Shown here piece after piece: positions 9,762-18,617 of a DNA stretch of 64,000 nucleotides. A program made the translations under genes and the position numbers. Where the stretch lies: positions 1-64,000 of the forward strand of contig NZ_QAJK01000029.1 in assembly GCF_003852515.1 (NCBI RefSeq), read 5' to 3'. The stretch is from Variovorax sp. KBW07 (GTDB lineage Bacteria; Pseudomonadota; Gammaproteobacteria; Burkholderiales; Burkholderiaceae_C). The first letter of the stretch is position 1; every line of letters begins with the position of its first letter. The notes below the pieces were generated by a model that was given only the letters and a program-made list of their open reading frames with translations, was not told where the DNA came from and searched no databases.

Positions 9762-11411
9762 TCAGGAGCGGGCGTCGAGCCGGACGTTCCAGAACCGCGG
9801 CTTGGCCGGGGCCCAGCCCTTGAAGCCCACCACGCTCTTGCGCATGGCCGTGGCGTCGCTGGCGTTGAACAGCACGATCATCGGCACGTCCTGCAGCATC
9901 TGCCTGTGCATTTCGTCGAACAGCACCTGGCGGCGCGCCTTGTCGCGCGACACCATCGACTCGGCCAGCCGGGTCTGCGCATACGCGCTGTCCCACACCT
10001 TGCGCGGCTGCGCGGCCTTGTCGCCCGACACCATCTCGTAGTTGAGCGAGGGGTCGATGCGCGCGGAGTACACGAAGGCCATGCTCTGGTACTGGCCCTT
10101 GGTGTAGCGGTCGAGCTGGGTGGCCCAGTCGAGCACTTCGAGCTCGACGTTGATGCCGGCTTCGGACGCCATGGCCTGCACCAGCACGGCGGCCGAGTAC
10201 AGCGCCTCGTAGCGCTTGTTGGCCATGAGCTTGATCGGCTGGCCGCGGTAGCCGGCTTCGGCCAGCAGCTTCTTCGCGGCGGGAATGTCGCGCTTGAAGC
10301 CACCCGCCTGCACGGCGCTGTAGTAGGGGCTGGACGAAGGCACCGCCGAGTTGTTGACGGCCGAGAGGCCTTCGGTAACCGACTTGGCGACCTCGGGCGT
10401 GTCGAGCGCCAGCGCCAAAGCGCGGCGAATGCGCACGTCTTTCAGCAGCGGGTCGTTGGTCTGCAGCAGCAGCGCGACCATGGTCATGACCGGCGTGGTG
10501 TCGACGATGACGTCGCTGCGCTTGCGCATCTCGATCACGTCGGAAGGGCTGGGGCTGATGAAGGCATCGATGCCGCCGCTGTACAGCGCGGCCTTGGCCG
10601 CGGCCGAATCGGGAATGACGACGAAGCGCAGGTTTTCTATTTCTGCCTTCTTGCCGCCGGTGAGGCCGTCGCGCGGTTCGCTGCGCGAGGTGTAGCCGTC
10701 GAAGCGCGTCAGCTCGACGTACTGGCCGCGCTTCCAGTCCTTCAGCTTGTAGGGGCCGGTGCCCACGGGCTCTTTCCACTGGCCATCGGCGCCGACCGAG
10801 CTGCGGTGAATGATGGCGGCGCTGCCGCAGTCGGGCCGCGCCATCATGGTGAGAAACAGCCCGCTCGGGCGGTCGAGCTTGAAGACCACGGTCTTGGGGT
10901 TGGCCGCTTCCACCGAGAGCAATTTGGTCATGCCCTTGCCGTCGAACTCGGGCAGGCAGCGCCAGCCACTGGTGGGCTTCAGGTAGCGCTGCCAGCTCCA
11001 CACCACGTCGTCGGCGGTGAGCACGGCGCCGTTCTGGAACTTCACGCCGTCGCGCAGCGTGAAGGTGTAGGTCAGGCCGTCGGCCGAGGTGTCGATCTTG
11101 CTGGCCAGCATCGGGCCGGCCGAGGTGTCTTCGCGCAGCGCGACCAGGCCTTCGACCACGTGGGTGAGCACGTTGTCGGTGTTGTCGTCGCGGTTGCCGC
11201 CGGGGTCGGTGGAGCGGATGTCGGAGTTGATCTGTATCCGCATGGTCTGGCCTGCGCCGACGGCGACGGCGACGGCGGCGGCGGTCTGGGCCTGGGCCTG
11301 GGCCTGGGCCTGGGCGCAGGCCGCGCCGGCGGCAAGGGCCAGCGCCAGCAGCGCGGTGGCAGCAGCGGCGGCGGGAGGGCGGGACGGGGGCATGGGCACG
11401 GGCATGGTCAT
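9762..11411 (-). CDS. periplasmic peptide-type substrate-binding protein (SBP family 5)
   Basis: A 549-residue periplasmic binding protein of the DppA/OppA class. A long Ala-rich signal peptide ends near the AQA repeats around residues 33-45. The mature part has the family pattern DGLTYTFTLRDGVKFQNGA, then WSWQRYLKP and GTGPYKLKDW. The ATG at 11411 is preceded by AGGAG with a 7-nt spacer. An upstream in-frame ATG at 11444 touches the previous stop codon but has no such site. A run of Ala-Gln residues at the export junction is encoded by five copies of a 6-bp unit. The protein captures the substrate for the permeases encoded just downstream. Confidence 0.92.
   Translation of the reverse strand: MTMPVPMPPSRPPAAAAATALLALALAAGAACAQAQAQAQAQTAAAVAVAVGAGQTMRIQINSDIRSTDPGGNRDDNTDNVLTHVVEGLVALREDTSAGPMLASKIDTSADGLTYTFTLRDGVKFQNGAVLTADDVVWSWQRYLKPTSGWRCLPEFDGKGMTKLLSVEAANPKTVVFKLDRPSGLFLTMMARPDCGSAAIIHRSSVGADGQWKEPVGTGPYKLKDWKRGQYVELTRFDGYTSRSEPRDGLTGGKKAEIENLRFVVIPDSAAAKAALYSGGIDAFISPSPSDVIEMRKRSDVIVDTTPVMTMVALLLQTNDPLLKDVRIRRALALALDTPEVAKSVTEGLSAVNNSAVPSSSPYYSAVQAGGFKRDIPAAKKLLAEAGYRGQPIKLMANKRYEALYSAAVLVQAMASEAGINVELEVLDWATQLDRYTKGQYQSMAFVYSARIDPSLNYEMVSGDKAAQPRKVWDSAYAQTRLAESMVSRDKARRQVLFDEMHRQMLQDVPMIVLFNASDATAMRKSVVGFKGWAPAKPRFWNVRLDARS
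11286..11315. repeat. hexanucleotide tandem repeat (CTGGGC)5
   Basis: Five perfect copies of CTGGGC (GCCCAG on the coding strand) encode alternating Ala-Gln at the signal-peptide/mature junction of the binding protein. A GAC/GGC-rich imperfect triplet run lies directly next to it at about 11259-11284. Copy-number change would stay in frame, so it would alter length but not switch the gene off. Confidence 0.85.
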
Positions 11412-11443
11412 GGCAACACTCCTGGCGAAAGCTGGGCGGATCA

Positions 11444-12538
11444 TCAGAGGGAATACTCGGTGAAGCGGTGGGCCTTGAAGGGCGCCGGTGCAATGCGCAT
11501 CTTTCGTGCCGCCGGGTCCATCACGATGGTCGCCACGGTGGCCGACGATGCGCCGCCAGGGCCCGCGCTCGGGCTGCGGCACACGGCGCGCGGTGCGCCG
11601 AAGCGGTCTTGCAATGCGTCGAGCACGTCCTGCTCGGTGAGGTCCCCCGCGGTCTTGGCGTGCAGTGCCTCGGTCACGCGGCGGTCGCGGTACAGCGAGT
11701 CGGGCGTTGTCTCCAGGCTGCGGTCGACCACGCGGGCCAGTGCCGCCGGTGTCTTGAAGTGGTTGGCATGTACCAGGATGCCGGCCTCGGGCTGCTGCCA
11801 GAACACTTGCGCGGGGCAGGTCTCCAGGCTCACGGCCTCGCCCTCGGCATGCGTGACGATCATGTTGTTGGAGATGGAGCGCGCGCTGCGGCACACCACG
11901 CCCAGCGCGTTGGCGTACAGCTCCGACTGCAGGATGCCGCGGCGAATGAGCGCCAGCGGCACGCCTTGCTGCTGGCCGTCGCCATCGGCCTTGATGAAGT
12001 TGCCGGTGACGGCAATGCCCACGCTGTTCAGGCCCGCGCGTGCCAGCGTGCCGGCTTCGGCGAAGGTGAGCATGGCGGGGCCCTTGGCCGGCTGGATGCG
12101 CAGCACCACGCCCAGCTCCAGGCTCTCAACGCGCCAGTCCCAGTTCTGCGCGTGGATGAGTTTGCCGTCCCGCGCGGCCGAGGGCATGACCACCACGCCG
12201 GTGCAGCCGTCGGGTGGCTCGGTGGCTTCGAGCTGCTGGAAGGCATAGAGCATTTCGCTGCGCGCGTTGAGCGCCACGATGTCTTCGGCCGGCACGCCCG
12301 CGCCTTCGGCCACGCCTTCTATCTCGCGCAGCATGCCGGCATCGAAGGCTTCGATGAGCGGCATGAAGCGGCGCGCCAGCGCGCGGGTGCGGTCCCAGCT
12401 CAGGCCGACGCGCTCGAAGGCCAGGCGGTAGGTGCGCAGGCTCAGGTCGATGCGGTCGCCGGCGGCGCGGCCGTATTGCTGGCCGCACTGGCGCGCGTCG
12501 CCCTCGATGTCATAGAGGGGGAACGATTCGATGTCCAT
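11444..12538 (-). CDS. C45 family autoproteolytic acyltransferase/hydrolase
   Basis: A 364-residue protein resembling the acyl-CoA:6-aminopenicillanate acyltransferase family (peptidase C45, Ntn-hydrolase fold). The N-terminal region has GDARQCGQQYGRAAG. A candidate processing site and nucleophile is C112 in PDGCTGVVV, followed by HAQNWDWR, the typical catalytic neighbourhood. Family members cleave themselves before the cysteine and then hydrolyse or transfer amide-linked acyl groups. The start at 12538 follows an AAGGAG site. The gene lies 47 bp after the aminotransferase and upstream of a peptide importer, so it likely acts on the imported amide compound. Confidence 0.88.
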   Translation of the reverse strand: MDIESFPLYDIEGDARQCGQQYGRAAGDRIDLSLRTYRLAFERVGLSWDRTRALARRFMPLIEAFDAGMLREIEGVAEGAGVPAEDIVALNARSEMLYAFQQLEATEPPDGCTGVVVMPSAARDGKLIHAQNWDWRVESLELGVVLRIQPAKGPAMLTFAEAGTLARAGLNSVGIAVTGNFIKADGDGQQQGVPLALIRRGILQSELYANALGVVCRSARSISNNMIVTHAEGEAVSLETCPAQVFWQQPEAGILVHANHFKTPAALARVVDRSLETTPDSLYRDRRVTEALHAKTAGDLTEQDVLDALQDRFGAPRAVCRSPSAGPGGASSATVATIVMDPAARKMRIAPAPFKAHRFTEYSL

Positions 12539-12585
12539 GTCTTTTGTCTCCTTGTCTTGGGGGTTGCGTGCGGCGCGCCGTGCGT

Positions 12586-13974
12586 TCAGGCGGCCACGTC
12601 GGTCGGCTGTGCGGTCTGCGCGATGGCGGCGCGCAGGCTGTCGACGATCTGGTCGATGTGCCGGCGCTCCAGCGTGAAGGGCGGCGACAGCGCGATGGTG
12701 TCGCCCACCGAGCGCACCAGCACGCCGCTGTGGTCGAGGCAATGCTGCGCCACCGCCTGCGCGTGCGTGCCCGGCCCCGTGGCCCAGGGCTGCAGTTCGA
12801 CACCCGCGAGCAGGCCGACGTTGCGGATGTCGACTACGCCCGGCAGGCCGCGCAGCGCGTGCAGGCCGTCTTCGAAGTAGGGCGACAGCTCGGCTGCCTG
12901 GGCAATCAGCCCGTCTTGCGTGTACGCGTCGAGCGTGGCCATGGCGGCGGCGCAGGCCAGCGGGTGGCCCGAGTAGGTGTAGCCGTGCGAAAGCTCGACC
13001 GCGCCCACGCTGCCGTGCATGAAGGCGTCGTGCACAGCGTCGCGCATCAGCACCGCGCCCATGGGCACGGCGCCGTTGGTCAGGCCCTTGGCGGTGGTGA
13101 TGATGTCGGGCACCACGCCGAACAGGTCGGCCGCGAAGTTGCTGCCCAGGCGCCCGAAGCCGGTAATGACCTCGTCGAAGATGAGCAGCACGCCGTGCCT
13201 GTCGCAGATTTCGCGCAGGCGCTTGAGGTAGCCGCGCGGCGGCGGCAGCACGCCCGTGGAGCCGGCCACGGGCTCGACGATCACGGCGGCCACGGTCGAT
13301 GCATCGTGCAGCGTGAACATGGCTTCGAGTGCATCGGCCTTGTCGATGCCGTGCGCGGGCTCCCCGCGAGAAAACGCATTGCGCGCCAGGTCGAGCGTGT
13401 GCGGCAGGTGGTCCACGCCGTTGAGCAGCGGGCCGAAGGTGCTTCGCTGGCGGCCGATGCCGCCGACCGAGATGCCGCCGAAGCCCACGCCGTGGTACGC
13501 GCGCTCGCGGCCGATGAGCCGGTAGCGGCCCGCGTCGCCGCGCGCCCGGTGGTAGGCCAGCGCGATCTTCAGCGCGGTGTCGACCGACTCCGAACCCGAG
13601 TTGGTGAAAAACACGTGATTCATGCCGGCCGGCGCGATCTGCGTCAGGCGCTGCGCCAGCTCGAAGGCGGCGGGGTGGCCGATCTGGAAGTTCGAGGCGT
13701 AGTCGAGCACGTCGATCTGCGCTTTCAGCGCGGCGCTGATGCGCGGGTTGCGGTGCCCGGCGTTCACGCACCACAGGCCGGCAATGGCGTCGAGCACGCG
13801 GCGGCCATCGGCCAGGTCGTAGTACAGGCCTTCGCTGCCGACGATGAGGCGCGGCGATTGCTTGAACTTGCGGTTGGGGGTGAAGGGCATCCAGAACGCG
13901 TCGAGCGATGCGGGAGCGCCGGCTGCTGCAGCGCTGGCGCTGCGGGAAGAAGAGAGTGTTTCGGCTTGGGCCAC
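12586..13974 (-). CDS. class III PLP aminotransferase (omega-amino acid:pyruvate type)
   Basis: A 462-residue fold-type I aminotransferase. It shows the TNSGSESVDTALKIA cofactor-phosphate motif near residues 124-138, FDEVITGFGR with D267 that contacts the pyridine nitrogen, and Schiff-base lysine K296 in TTAKGLTNG. The sequence is closest in style to beta-alanine:pyruvate and other omega-amino acid transaminases (the segment LWCVNAGHRNPRI is typical). A GTG start at 13974 preceded by GGAG fits the family length better than the upstream ATG at 14067. As the first gene of the minus-strand operon it probably deaminates a terminal amine released by the hydrolases. Confidence 0.88.
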   Translation of the reverse strand: MAQAETLSSSRSASAAAAGAPASLDAFWMPFTPNRKFKQSPRLIVGSEGLYYDLADGRRVLDAIAGLWCVNAGHRNPRISAALKAQIDVLDYASNFQIGHPAAFELAQRLTQIAPAGMNHVFFTNSGSESVDTALKIALAYHRARGDAGRYRLIGRERAYHGVGFGGISVGGIGRQRSTFGPLLNGVDHLPHTLDLARNAFSRGEPAHGIDKADALEAMFTLHDASTVAAVIVEPVAGSTGVLPPPRGYLKRLREICDRHGVLLIFDEVITGFGRLGSNFAADLFGVVPDIITTAKGLTNGAVPMGAVLMRDAVHDAFMHGSVGAVELSHGYTYSGHPLACAAAMATLDAYTQDGLIAQAAELSPYFEDGLHALRGLPGVVDIRNVGLLAGVELQPWATGPGTHAQAVAQHCLDHSGVLVRSVGDTIALSPPFTLERRHIDQIVDSLRAAIAQTAQPTDVAA

Positions 13975-14139
13975 GAGTTGTTTTCTCCGGTGGAAACGAC
14001 CCGTCTCCCGGGTCGGCGTGGGGCCGATCTTGAAACTTAAATTGTATTTTTGACGCGAGATGTACATGGTTTTTTAGGGCTAAAAATACAAAATAGCCGC
14101 GATGATCGGCACCCAGCCCGCGTTTTGGGAGAACCATGG

Positions 14140-15084
14140 ATGGCCCAGCAGATGGACAAGTCGATCCCGCCGCTCACCCAGCGCGTGAGCCGCTACATCC
14201 TCGACCAGGCACTCGCCGGCGGCTACGAAAACGGCCGCCACATGACCGAGTCCGACCTGGCGGGGCGGCTCGGCATTTCGCGCACGCCGGTGCGCGCGGC
14301 GCTGCGCCTGCTGCACGAGCGCGAGCTGCTGGCGCACGTGCCCAACCGCGGCTACACGCTGGTGGCCGACCGCGAGGCGCTGGGCCAGGCCCGCCGCGAG
14401 ATGCCCGAGGACGAAGAAAAAACGCTGTACTACCGCGTGCTGCGCGACCGCCTGGCGGGCAAGCTGCCCACGCGCGTGAACGAGCTCGAACTGGCGCAGA
14501 CCTACGGCGTGCCGCGCCCCTTGCTGCGCAACGTCATGACCACGCTGCTGCAAGACGGCGTGCTGCGCGGGCGCCACTACCAGCGCTGGGAGTTCACTGA
14601 AACGCTCGACTCGGTCGAGAGCGAACGCGAGAGCTATCGCTTTCGTCTGACGGTCGAATGCGCGGCACTGCGCGAGCCCGGCTTCAAGGTCGAGCACGAG
14701 CGGCTGCTGGCTTGCCGCGAGCAGCAGCGGACCTTGCTGACCCACGCATCGCGCCATTCGTGGATGGAGTTCTTCGAGGCCAACGCGCAGTTTCATGAGC
14801 TGCTGGCCAGCGCCTCGGGCAACCGCTTCATCCTCGATGCGGTGAAGCAGCAGAACCGGCTGCGCCGCATTTCCGACCTGTCGGACTACCCGCTCGTGAA
14901 CATCGACCTGCTGCGCAAGTCGTGCCGCGAGCACCTGCAGATTCTCGATGCGGTCGAGGAAAACAAGCTCGAAGTGGCCGCCAGGCACATGCATGCCCAC
15001 CTGAGCCGGGCCAGCGACATCCTGGAGCGCCGCGTGATGGGCGAGCTGGACGCGCTCGACGAACAAGCCACCACACCCCCATGA
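14140..15084 (+). CDS. GntR/FCD-type regulator with two winged-helix domains
   Basis: A 314-residue regulator. The first winged helix (about residues 8-70) has MTESDLAGRLGISRTPVRAA and PNRGYTLV, the GntR signature. A second helix-turn-helix-like block follows at about residues 103-145 (RVNELELAQTYGVPRPLLRN). An all-helical FCD-like ligand domain fills the C-terminus (FFEANAQFHELLASASGNRF). The chosen ATG is preceded by GGGAG at 8 nt; a near ATG 4 bases upstream is out of frame. It is divergent from the aminotransferase operon and overlaps the next gene by ATGA, so it is a likely local regulator responding to the substrate. Confidence 0.87.
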   Translation: MAQQMDKSIPPLTQRVSRYILDQALAGGYENGRHMTESDLAGRLGISRTPVRAALRLLHERELLAHVPNRGYTLVADREALGQARREMPEDEEKTLYYRVLRDRLAGKLPTRVNELELAQTYGVPRPLLRNVMTTLLQDGVLRGRHYQRWEFTETLDSVESERESYRFRLTVECAALREPGFKVEHERLLACREQQRTLLTHASRHSWMEFFEANAQFHELLASASGNRFILDAVKQQNRLRRISDLSDYPLVNIDLLRKSCREHLQILDAVEENKLEVAARHMHAHLSRASDILERRVMGELDALDEQATTPP

Positions 15085-16331
15085 ACACCCACGAAACGAC
15101 GGCACCGAATGCCGCGCTGGCCGATGGCTGGCGCGATGGTTTTCCCACGGCGGGCACCGCCACGCAGCGGCCGCGCGACCGGTCGATCTTCCAGTTCCCC
15201 GAGAACCGCTGGGCCTTTTCGAACCTGCGTGAATTGCAGCCGACACGCAACGTGTCGCGCGGCAACGGCCCGGTGTCGGTGCTGCCGCGCGCCGAGCGGC
15301 CCGAGCTGGACGCACTGGGCTTCACCTTGCCCGCGGACGGATCGCGCACCGATTGGCGCAGCGCGCTGGCCGCCATTCATGCCGACGGCGCGGTGGTGCT
15401 GCACCGCGGGCGCATCGTGTACGAGCGCTACTTCGGCGCGCTCGACGAACGCGGGCAGCACATGGCGATGTCGGTCACCAAGTCGGTCGTGGGCACGGTC
15501 GGCGCCATGCTGGCGGCCGAGGGCGCGCTGGACGAAAACGCCGTGGTGGCGCACTACATCCCCGAGCTCGCGGCCAGCGCCTTCGGCCATGCCACGGTGC
15601 GCCAGGTGATGGACATGACGACCGGCATCGATTATTCGGAGGACTACACCGACCCCGATGCCGGCGTATGGAAGCACGCGCGTGCCGGTGAACTGCTGCC
15701 GCGCCCCGCCGGCTACTCGGGCGCCGAGGGCTATCGCCAGTTCCTGCAGACCGTGCAGGGGCGGGGCACGCACGGCGAGGCCTTTGCCTACCGCACCGTG
15801 AACACCGACGTGCTGGGCTGGCTCATCGGCCGCGCGGCCGGGCAGCCGCTGGCACAGGTGCTGAGCGAGCGCATCTGGTCGCGCCTGGGCGCCGAGCAGG
15901 ACGCCGCCTTTGCCGTCGATGGGCAGGGCGCCGAATTTGCGGGCGGTGGCCTGTGCACCGGCCTGCGCGACCTGGCGCGGCTGGGCGAGATGATGCGGCT
16001 CGGCGGCTTCTTCAACGGCACGCAGATCGTGCCCGAGGCCGTGGTGGCCGACATTCGCCGCGGTGCCGATCCGGCCCGCTTTGCGCTGGCGGGCTACACG
16101 CGGCTGGCCGGCTGGAGCTACCGCAACATGTGGTGGGTGGCGCACGACGCGCGCCGCACCTTCACCGCGCAGGGCATCCACGGCCAGGCGCTGCACATCG
16201 ACCCGGAAGCCGAGATGGTGGTGGCGCGTTTTGCCTCGCACCCCATGGCCGCGAATGCGCATTTGCCGACGTCGATGCCTGCCTTTCGCGCGGTGGCCGA
16301 GCACCTGATGCGCAACGACGCCGCCGGCTGA
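15081..16331 (+). CDS. beta-lactamase-fold serine hydrolase (NylB-like)
   Basis: A 416-residue serine hydrolase of the beta-lactamase/penicillin-binding-protein fold. The nucleophile motif is S131-V-T-K134, a YRTVNTD block at residues 237-243 provides the second box, and GIHGQ takes the place of the KTG box. The GIDYSEDYTDPD segment near residue 183 and the overall length are reminiscent of 6-aminohexanoate-dimer hydrolase (NylB) and related esterases. No export signal is obvious. It overlaps the regulator gene by ATGA. Candidate substrates are short amides or esters supplied by the adjacent importer; true beta-lactam hydrolysis is possible but not indicated. Confidence 0.86.
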   Translation: MNTHETTAPNAALADGWRDGFPTAGTATQRPRDRSIFQFPENRWAFSNLRELQPTRNVSRGNGPVSVLPRAERPELDALGFTLPADGSRTDWRSALAAIHADGAVVLHRGRIVYERYFGALDERGQHMAMSVTKSVVGTVGAMLAAEGALDENAVVAHYIPELAASAFGHATVRQVMDMTTGIDYSEDYTDPDAGVWKHARAGELLPRPAGYSGAEGYRQFLQTVQGRGTHGEAFAYRTVNTDVLGWLIGRAAGQPLAQVLSERIWSRLGAEQDAAFAVDGQGAEFAGGGLCTGLRDLARLGEMMRLGGFFNGTQIVPEAVVADIRRGADPARFALAGYTRLAGWSYRNMWWVAHDARRTFTAQGIHGQALHIDPEAEMVVARFASHPMAANAHLPTSMPAFRAVAEHLMRNDAAG

Positions 16332-16346
16332 TGAGTGCGTGCGTGG

Positions 16347-16730
16347 TCAGCGGGCGGCTGAAAGATTCAGCGTCTTGCAGAAGTCGTAGAAGGCGTCGAG
16401 CTGCAGCGACTTGTCGAACACCGCATCCACGCCCGCCGACTGCGCGCCTTCGCGCACTTCGGAACTGGCGTAGTTCATCAGCACCACGGTGCGCTGGTTG
16501 CGCGACTTGTTCTGCTTGAGGTAGTTGGCCACTGTCAGGCCGTTGCCCTTGGCAAGGAAGACGTCGATCACCGCCGCGTCCCAGGCTTCGGGGTTGGCTT
16601 CGAGCCAGTGGATGGCTTCGTCGGCGGTGGTGGCGATGCCGACCACGTCGCATTCGGAAAAGGCCTGCAGCCCGTCGGTCACTGTCGCTGCAATCAGGGG
16701 GTTGTCTTCTATCAGGTAGATGCGGGTCAT
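16347..16730 (-). CDS. single-domain response regulator receiver
   Basis: A 127-residue CheY-like receiver without an output domain. Acidic E8/D9, phospho-acceptor D56 (AAVIDVFLAKG) and lysine K107 are in place. The start ATG at 16730 matches a normal receiver N-terminus (MTRIYLIEDNPLIA). It is convergent with the NylB-like gene and divergent from another single-domain receiver. No histidine kinase is present in the window, so its partner must be encoded elsewhere. Confidence 0.87.
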   Translation of the reverse strand: MTRIYLIEDNPLIAATVTDGLQAFSECDVVGIATTADEAIHWLEANPEAWDAAVIDVFLAKGNGLTVANYLKQNKSRNQRTVVLMNYASSEVREGAQSAGVDAVFDKSLQLDAFYDFCKTLNLSAAR

Positions 16731-16924
16731 TGTTGTTCGAGGCCGGGGGCTTGCTCGTTGTTGCTTCGCTTCGGCTTGTCTCGGCCGAGGAGCAAATTGT
16801 CTGGTTCGGGGAGGGCGGCCGAGTCGGACAACGCCGCCATCTGGCGTAGATCCCAGCGAGATGGGGCGTATGGCGGGGCGCCAGCGACGCACAGATGCGT
16901 TTTGTCTGGAAAAATGCCTTGCAA

Positions 16925-17323
16925 ATGACAACAGAACAGACAACAGAACCGCCGCCATCGCCAGAACCACAACAAAAGCTGCGCGTGCTGCTGGTAGAGG
17001 ACGACGTCGACACGCTCGCCACCACCCTGAAACTGCTGGAAGCCCTGGGCCACTGGGCCACCGGCGTGAAGAGCGCCGAGGCCGCCATGGCGCGCTTCTT
17101 CGATGGCGCATTCGACGTGGTGATGGTCGACATCGGCCTGCCCGCGCTCTCGGGCCATGACTTTGCCGAGAAGCTGCTCAGCGGCCACCGCGTGCCGGTG
17201 ATCTTCGTCACCGGGCGGGCGCAGCCGGCCACGGCCATGCAGGGCACGGTGTGGCTGCGCAAGCCTTATACGGTCGAGCAGCTGATGGGCGCACTCGAGC
17301 AGTCGATGGCGTCGCAGGCTTAG
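16925..17323 (+). CDS. single-domain response regulator receiver
   Basis: A 132-residue protein: a polar, Pro/Glu-rich N-terminal tail of about 17 residues followed by a receiver domain. It has E25/D26/D27 (LLVEDDVDT), phospho-acceptor D69 in VMVDIGLPALSG, T96 and K113 in LRKPYT. The ATG at 16925 gives the shorter, conventional start; a longer version from 16895 adds ten unlikely residues. There is no DNA-binding domain. It is transcribed away from the neighbouring receiver gene with about 195 bp between starts. Confidence 0.85.
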   Translation: MTTEQTTEPPPSPEPQQKLRVLLVEDDVDTLATTLKLLEALGHWATGVKSAEAAMARFFDGAFDVVMVDIGLPALSGHDFAEKLLSGHRVPVIFVTGRAQPATAMQGTVWLRKPYTVEQLMGALEQSMASQA

Positions 17324-17512
17324 GTCAGAGCGCTGCCACGCCGGCCGCCCGTACGCGGCCTTGCATACCGCCGAATCTGTCGGCGTGGAAATTTTCTATT
17401 GGCGTGAACATGTGCCCGTTACTGCGCGGCACCTTCATGCGCCCTGCAACGGGGTATCGCTCCATCGCCATATAAGCACTTCTCCACAACACTCCAGGGA
17501 AGGGCAATTTCA

Positions 17513-18487
17513 ATGAATCGATTCTCTATCCGGCTTCTTGCCGGATGCCTTGCGGCTGCGTCCTTGCAACTCGCCGTGGCGGCCGCCGCCGCGCCGCTTG
17601 CGCCCAACACATCGTCCGACGAGTTGCTTCGCGCCGCTTTCGAAATTCTTCACAAGGCCGATACCGACCGGTTGGGCGAGCTTTGGGAGTCGGGGTCCGA
17701 CGTGCTGAAAAGCAGCATGAGCAAGACCACATTCATCCAGGCCACAAGAAAAGCGCGGTTGACGATGGGGCCGGTTGCATTCCGTGAATGGTCGAGCGTG
17801 ACGCGCCTCAAATACCAGGCGGGCAATGATTCCGGAGTGCCCGCGGGCCTCTATGCCAATGTCGAACTGCTCACTCGCCTGGACAGCGGCAAGAACGCAT
17901 CCGAGCGAATCAGCTTCGCACTCGAGAAGAACGTGTGGCACTTCACGGGGTATGCGATAGCGCGGGCGCCTTCGTCGCAGTCGTCGCAGTCGCCGTCCAC
18001 CGCACCAGACGCGACTGCGGCGCCCGCTGTTCCTGTGACTCCTGCAACTCCTGCGATTTCGGCGACTCCCGCAGCTCAGCCCTCGCCGCCAGCAATTCAA
18101 CGAACGCCGCCAGTAGCTCAACCCTCGTCGCCTCCGGCGTCCAACGCAGAGACGGCCGAAGTGGAAGCCGCCGTGCGCGCATGGGGCGCGGCCTGGTCGG
18201 CACGGGACGTGGACCGCTACCTGTCGGCCTACGCGTCCGACTTCGCTCCCGCAAGCGGCCTGAGCCGCAAGAACTGGGAAGAAGAACGCCGTGCGCGCAT
18301 TGGCGGCAAGTCGAGCATCAGCGTGACTCTCGAAAAGCTGGTCGTGAACATCGACGGCCAGAGCGCGAGCGCCAGCTTCAGGCAGACCTACCGTGCGGAC
18401 AAGCTGAACCAGACCGACCGCAAGACACTCGAGTTGCGCCGCGTCGGTGGCCAGTGGCTGATTCGCAAGGAAACCGTGGGCGCCTGA
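17513..18487 (+). CDS. exported two-domain protein with NTF2-like C-terminal domain
   Basis: A 324-residue protein with a Sec signal peptide (MNRFSIRLLAGCLAAASLQL, cleavage near residue 28). Residues about 33-145 resemble the DUF4019-type domain (small alpha+beta stress or envelope proteins). A 45-residue Pro/Ala/Ser/Thr linker follows. Residues about 215-324 form a SnoaL/NTF2-like domain (AVRAWGAAWSARDVDRYLSA), as seen at the end of some L,D-transpeptidase-associated proteins. No catalytic motif is visible. It probably acts in the periplasm, and the precise role is unknown. Confidence 0.75.
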   Translation: MNRFSIRLLAGCLAAASLQLAVAAAAAPLAPNTSSDELLRAAFEILHKADTDRLGELWESGSDVLKSSMSKTTFIQATRKARLTMGPVAFREWSSVTRLKYQAGNDSGVPAGLYANVELLTRLDSGKNASERISFALEKNVWHFTGYAIARAPSSQSSQSPSTAPDATAAPAVPVTPATPAISATPAAQPSPPAIQRTPPVAQPSSPPASNAETAEVEAAVRAWGAAWSARDVDRYLSAYASDFAPASGLSRKNWEEERRARIGGKSSISVTLEKLVVNIDGQSASASFRQTYRADKLNQTDRKTLELRRVGGQWLIRKETVGA

Positions 18488-18501
18488 TTGGAGCGGATGT
18501 G

Positions 18502-18537
18502 AGCGGAGGCGCCGGGCGCGAAAGTGGCGCCTCCGCT
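18502..18537 (+). terminator. hairpin terminator after the NTF2-like gene
   Basis: A perfect 12-bp inverted repeat, AGCGGAGGCGCC / GGCGCCTCCGCT, with a 12-nt loop lies 14 bp after the stop codon. It lacks a T-run. A second inverted repeat with arms of 14-15 nt follows at 18547-18586 (AGACTTCAATTGCG against CGCAATTGAAAGTCT, with one bulged base). Both sit between convergent genes and probably stop transcription from either side. Confidence 0.6.
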
Positions 18538-18617
18538 GTCGTTGGCAGACTTCAATTGCGAGCGGCGCCGTGCGCAATTGAAAGTCTCCCGGTCGCACTA
18601 ATTAATTGGCCAATAAA

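Noticed and set aside
9744-12248. 834-codon plus-strand open frame
   Set aside because: It is antisense to the binding protein and C45 genes and has no domain; the opposite frames encode clear families.
11444-14137. Very long minus-strand open frame joining the aminotransferase region and the C45 gene
   Set aside because: Only the part from 12538 down is the real C45 gene; the upstream extension is the aminotransferase read in another frame.
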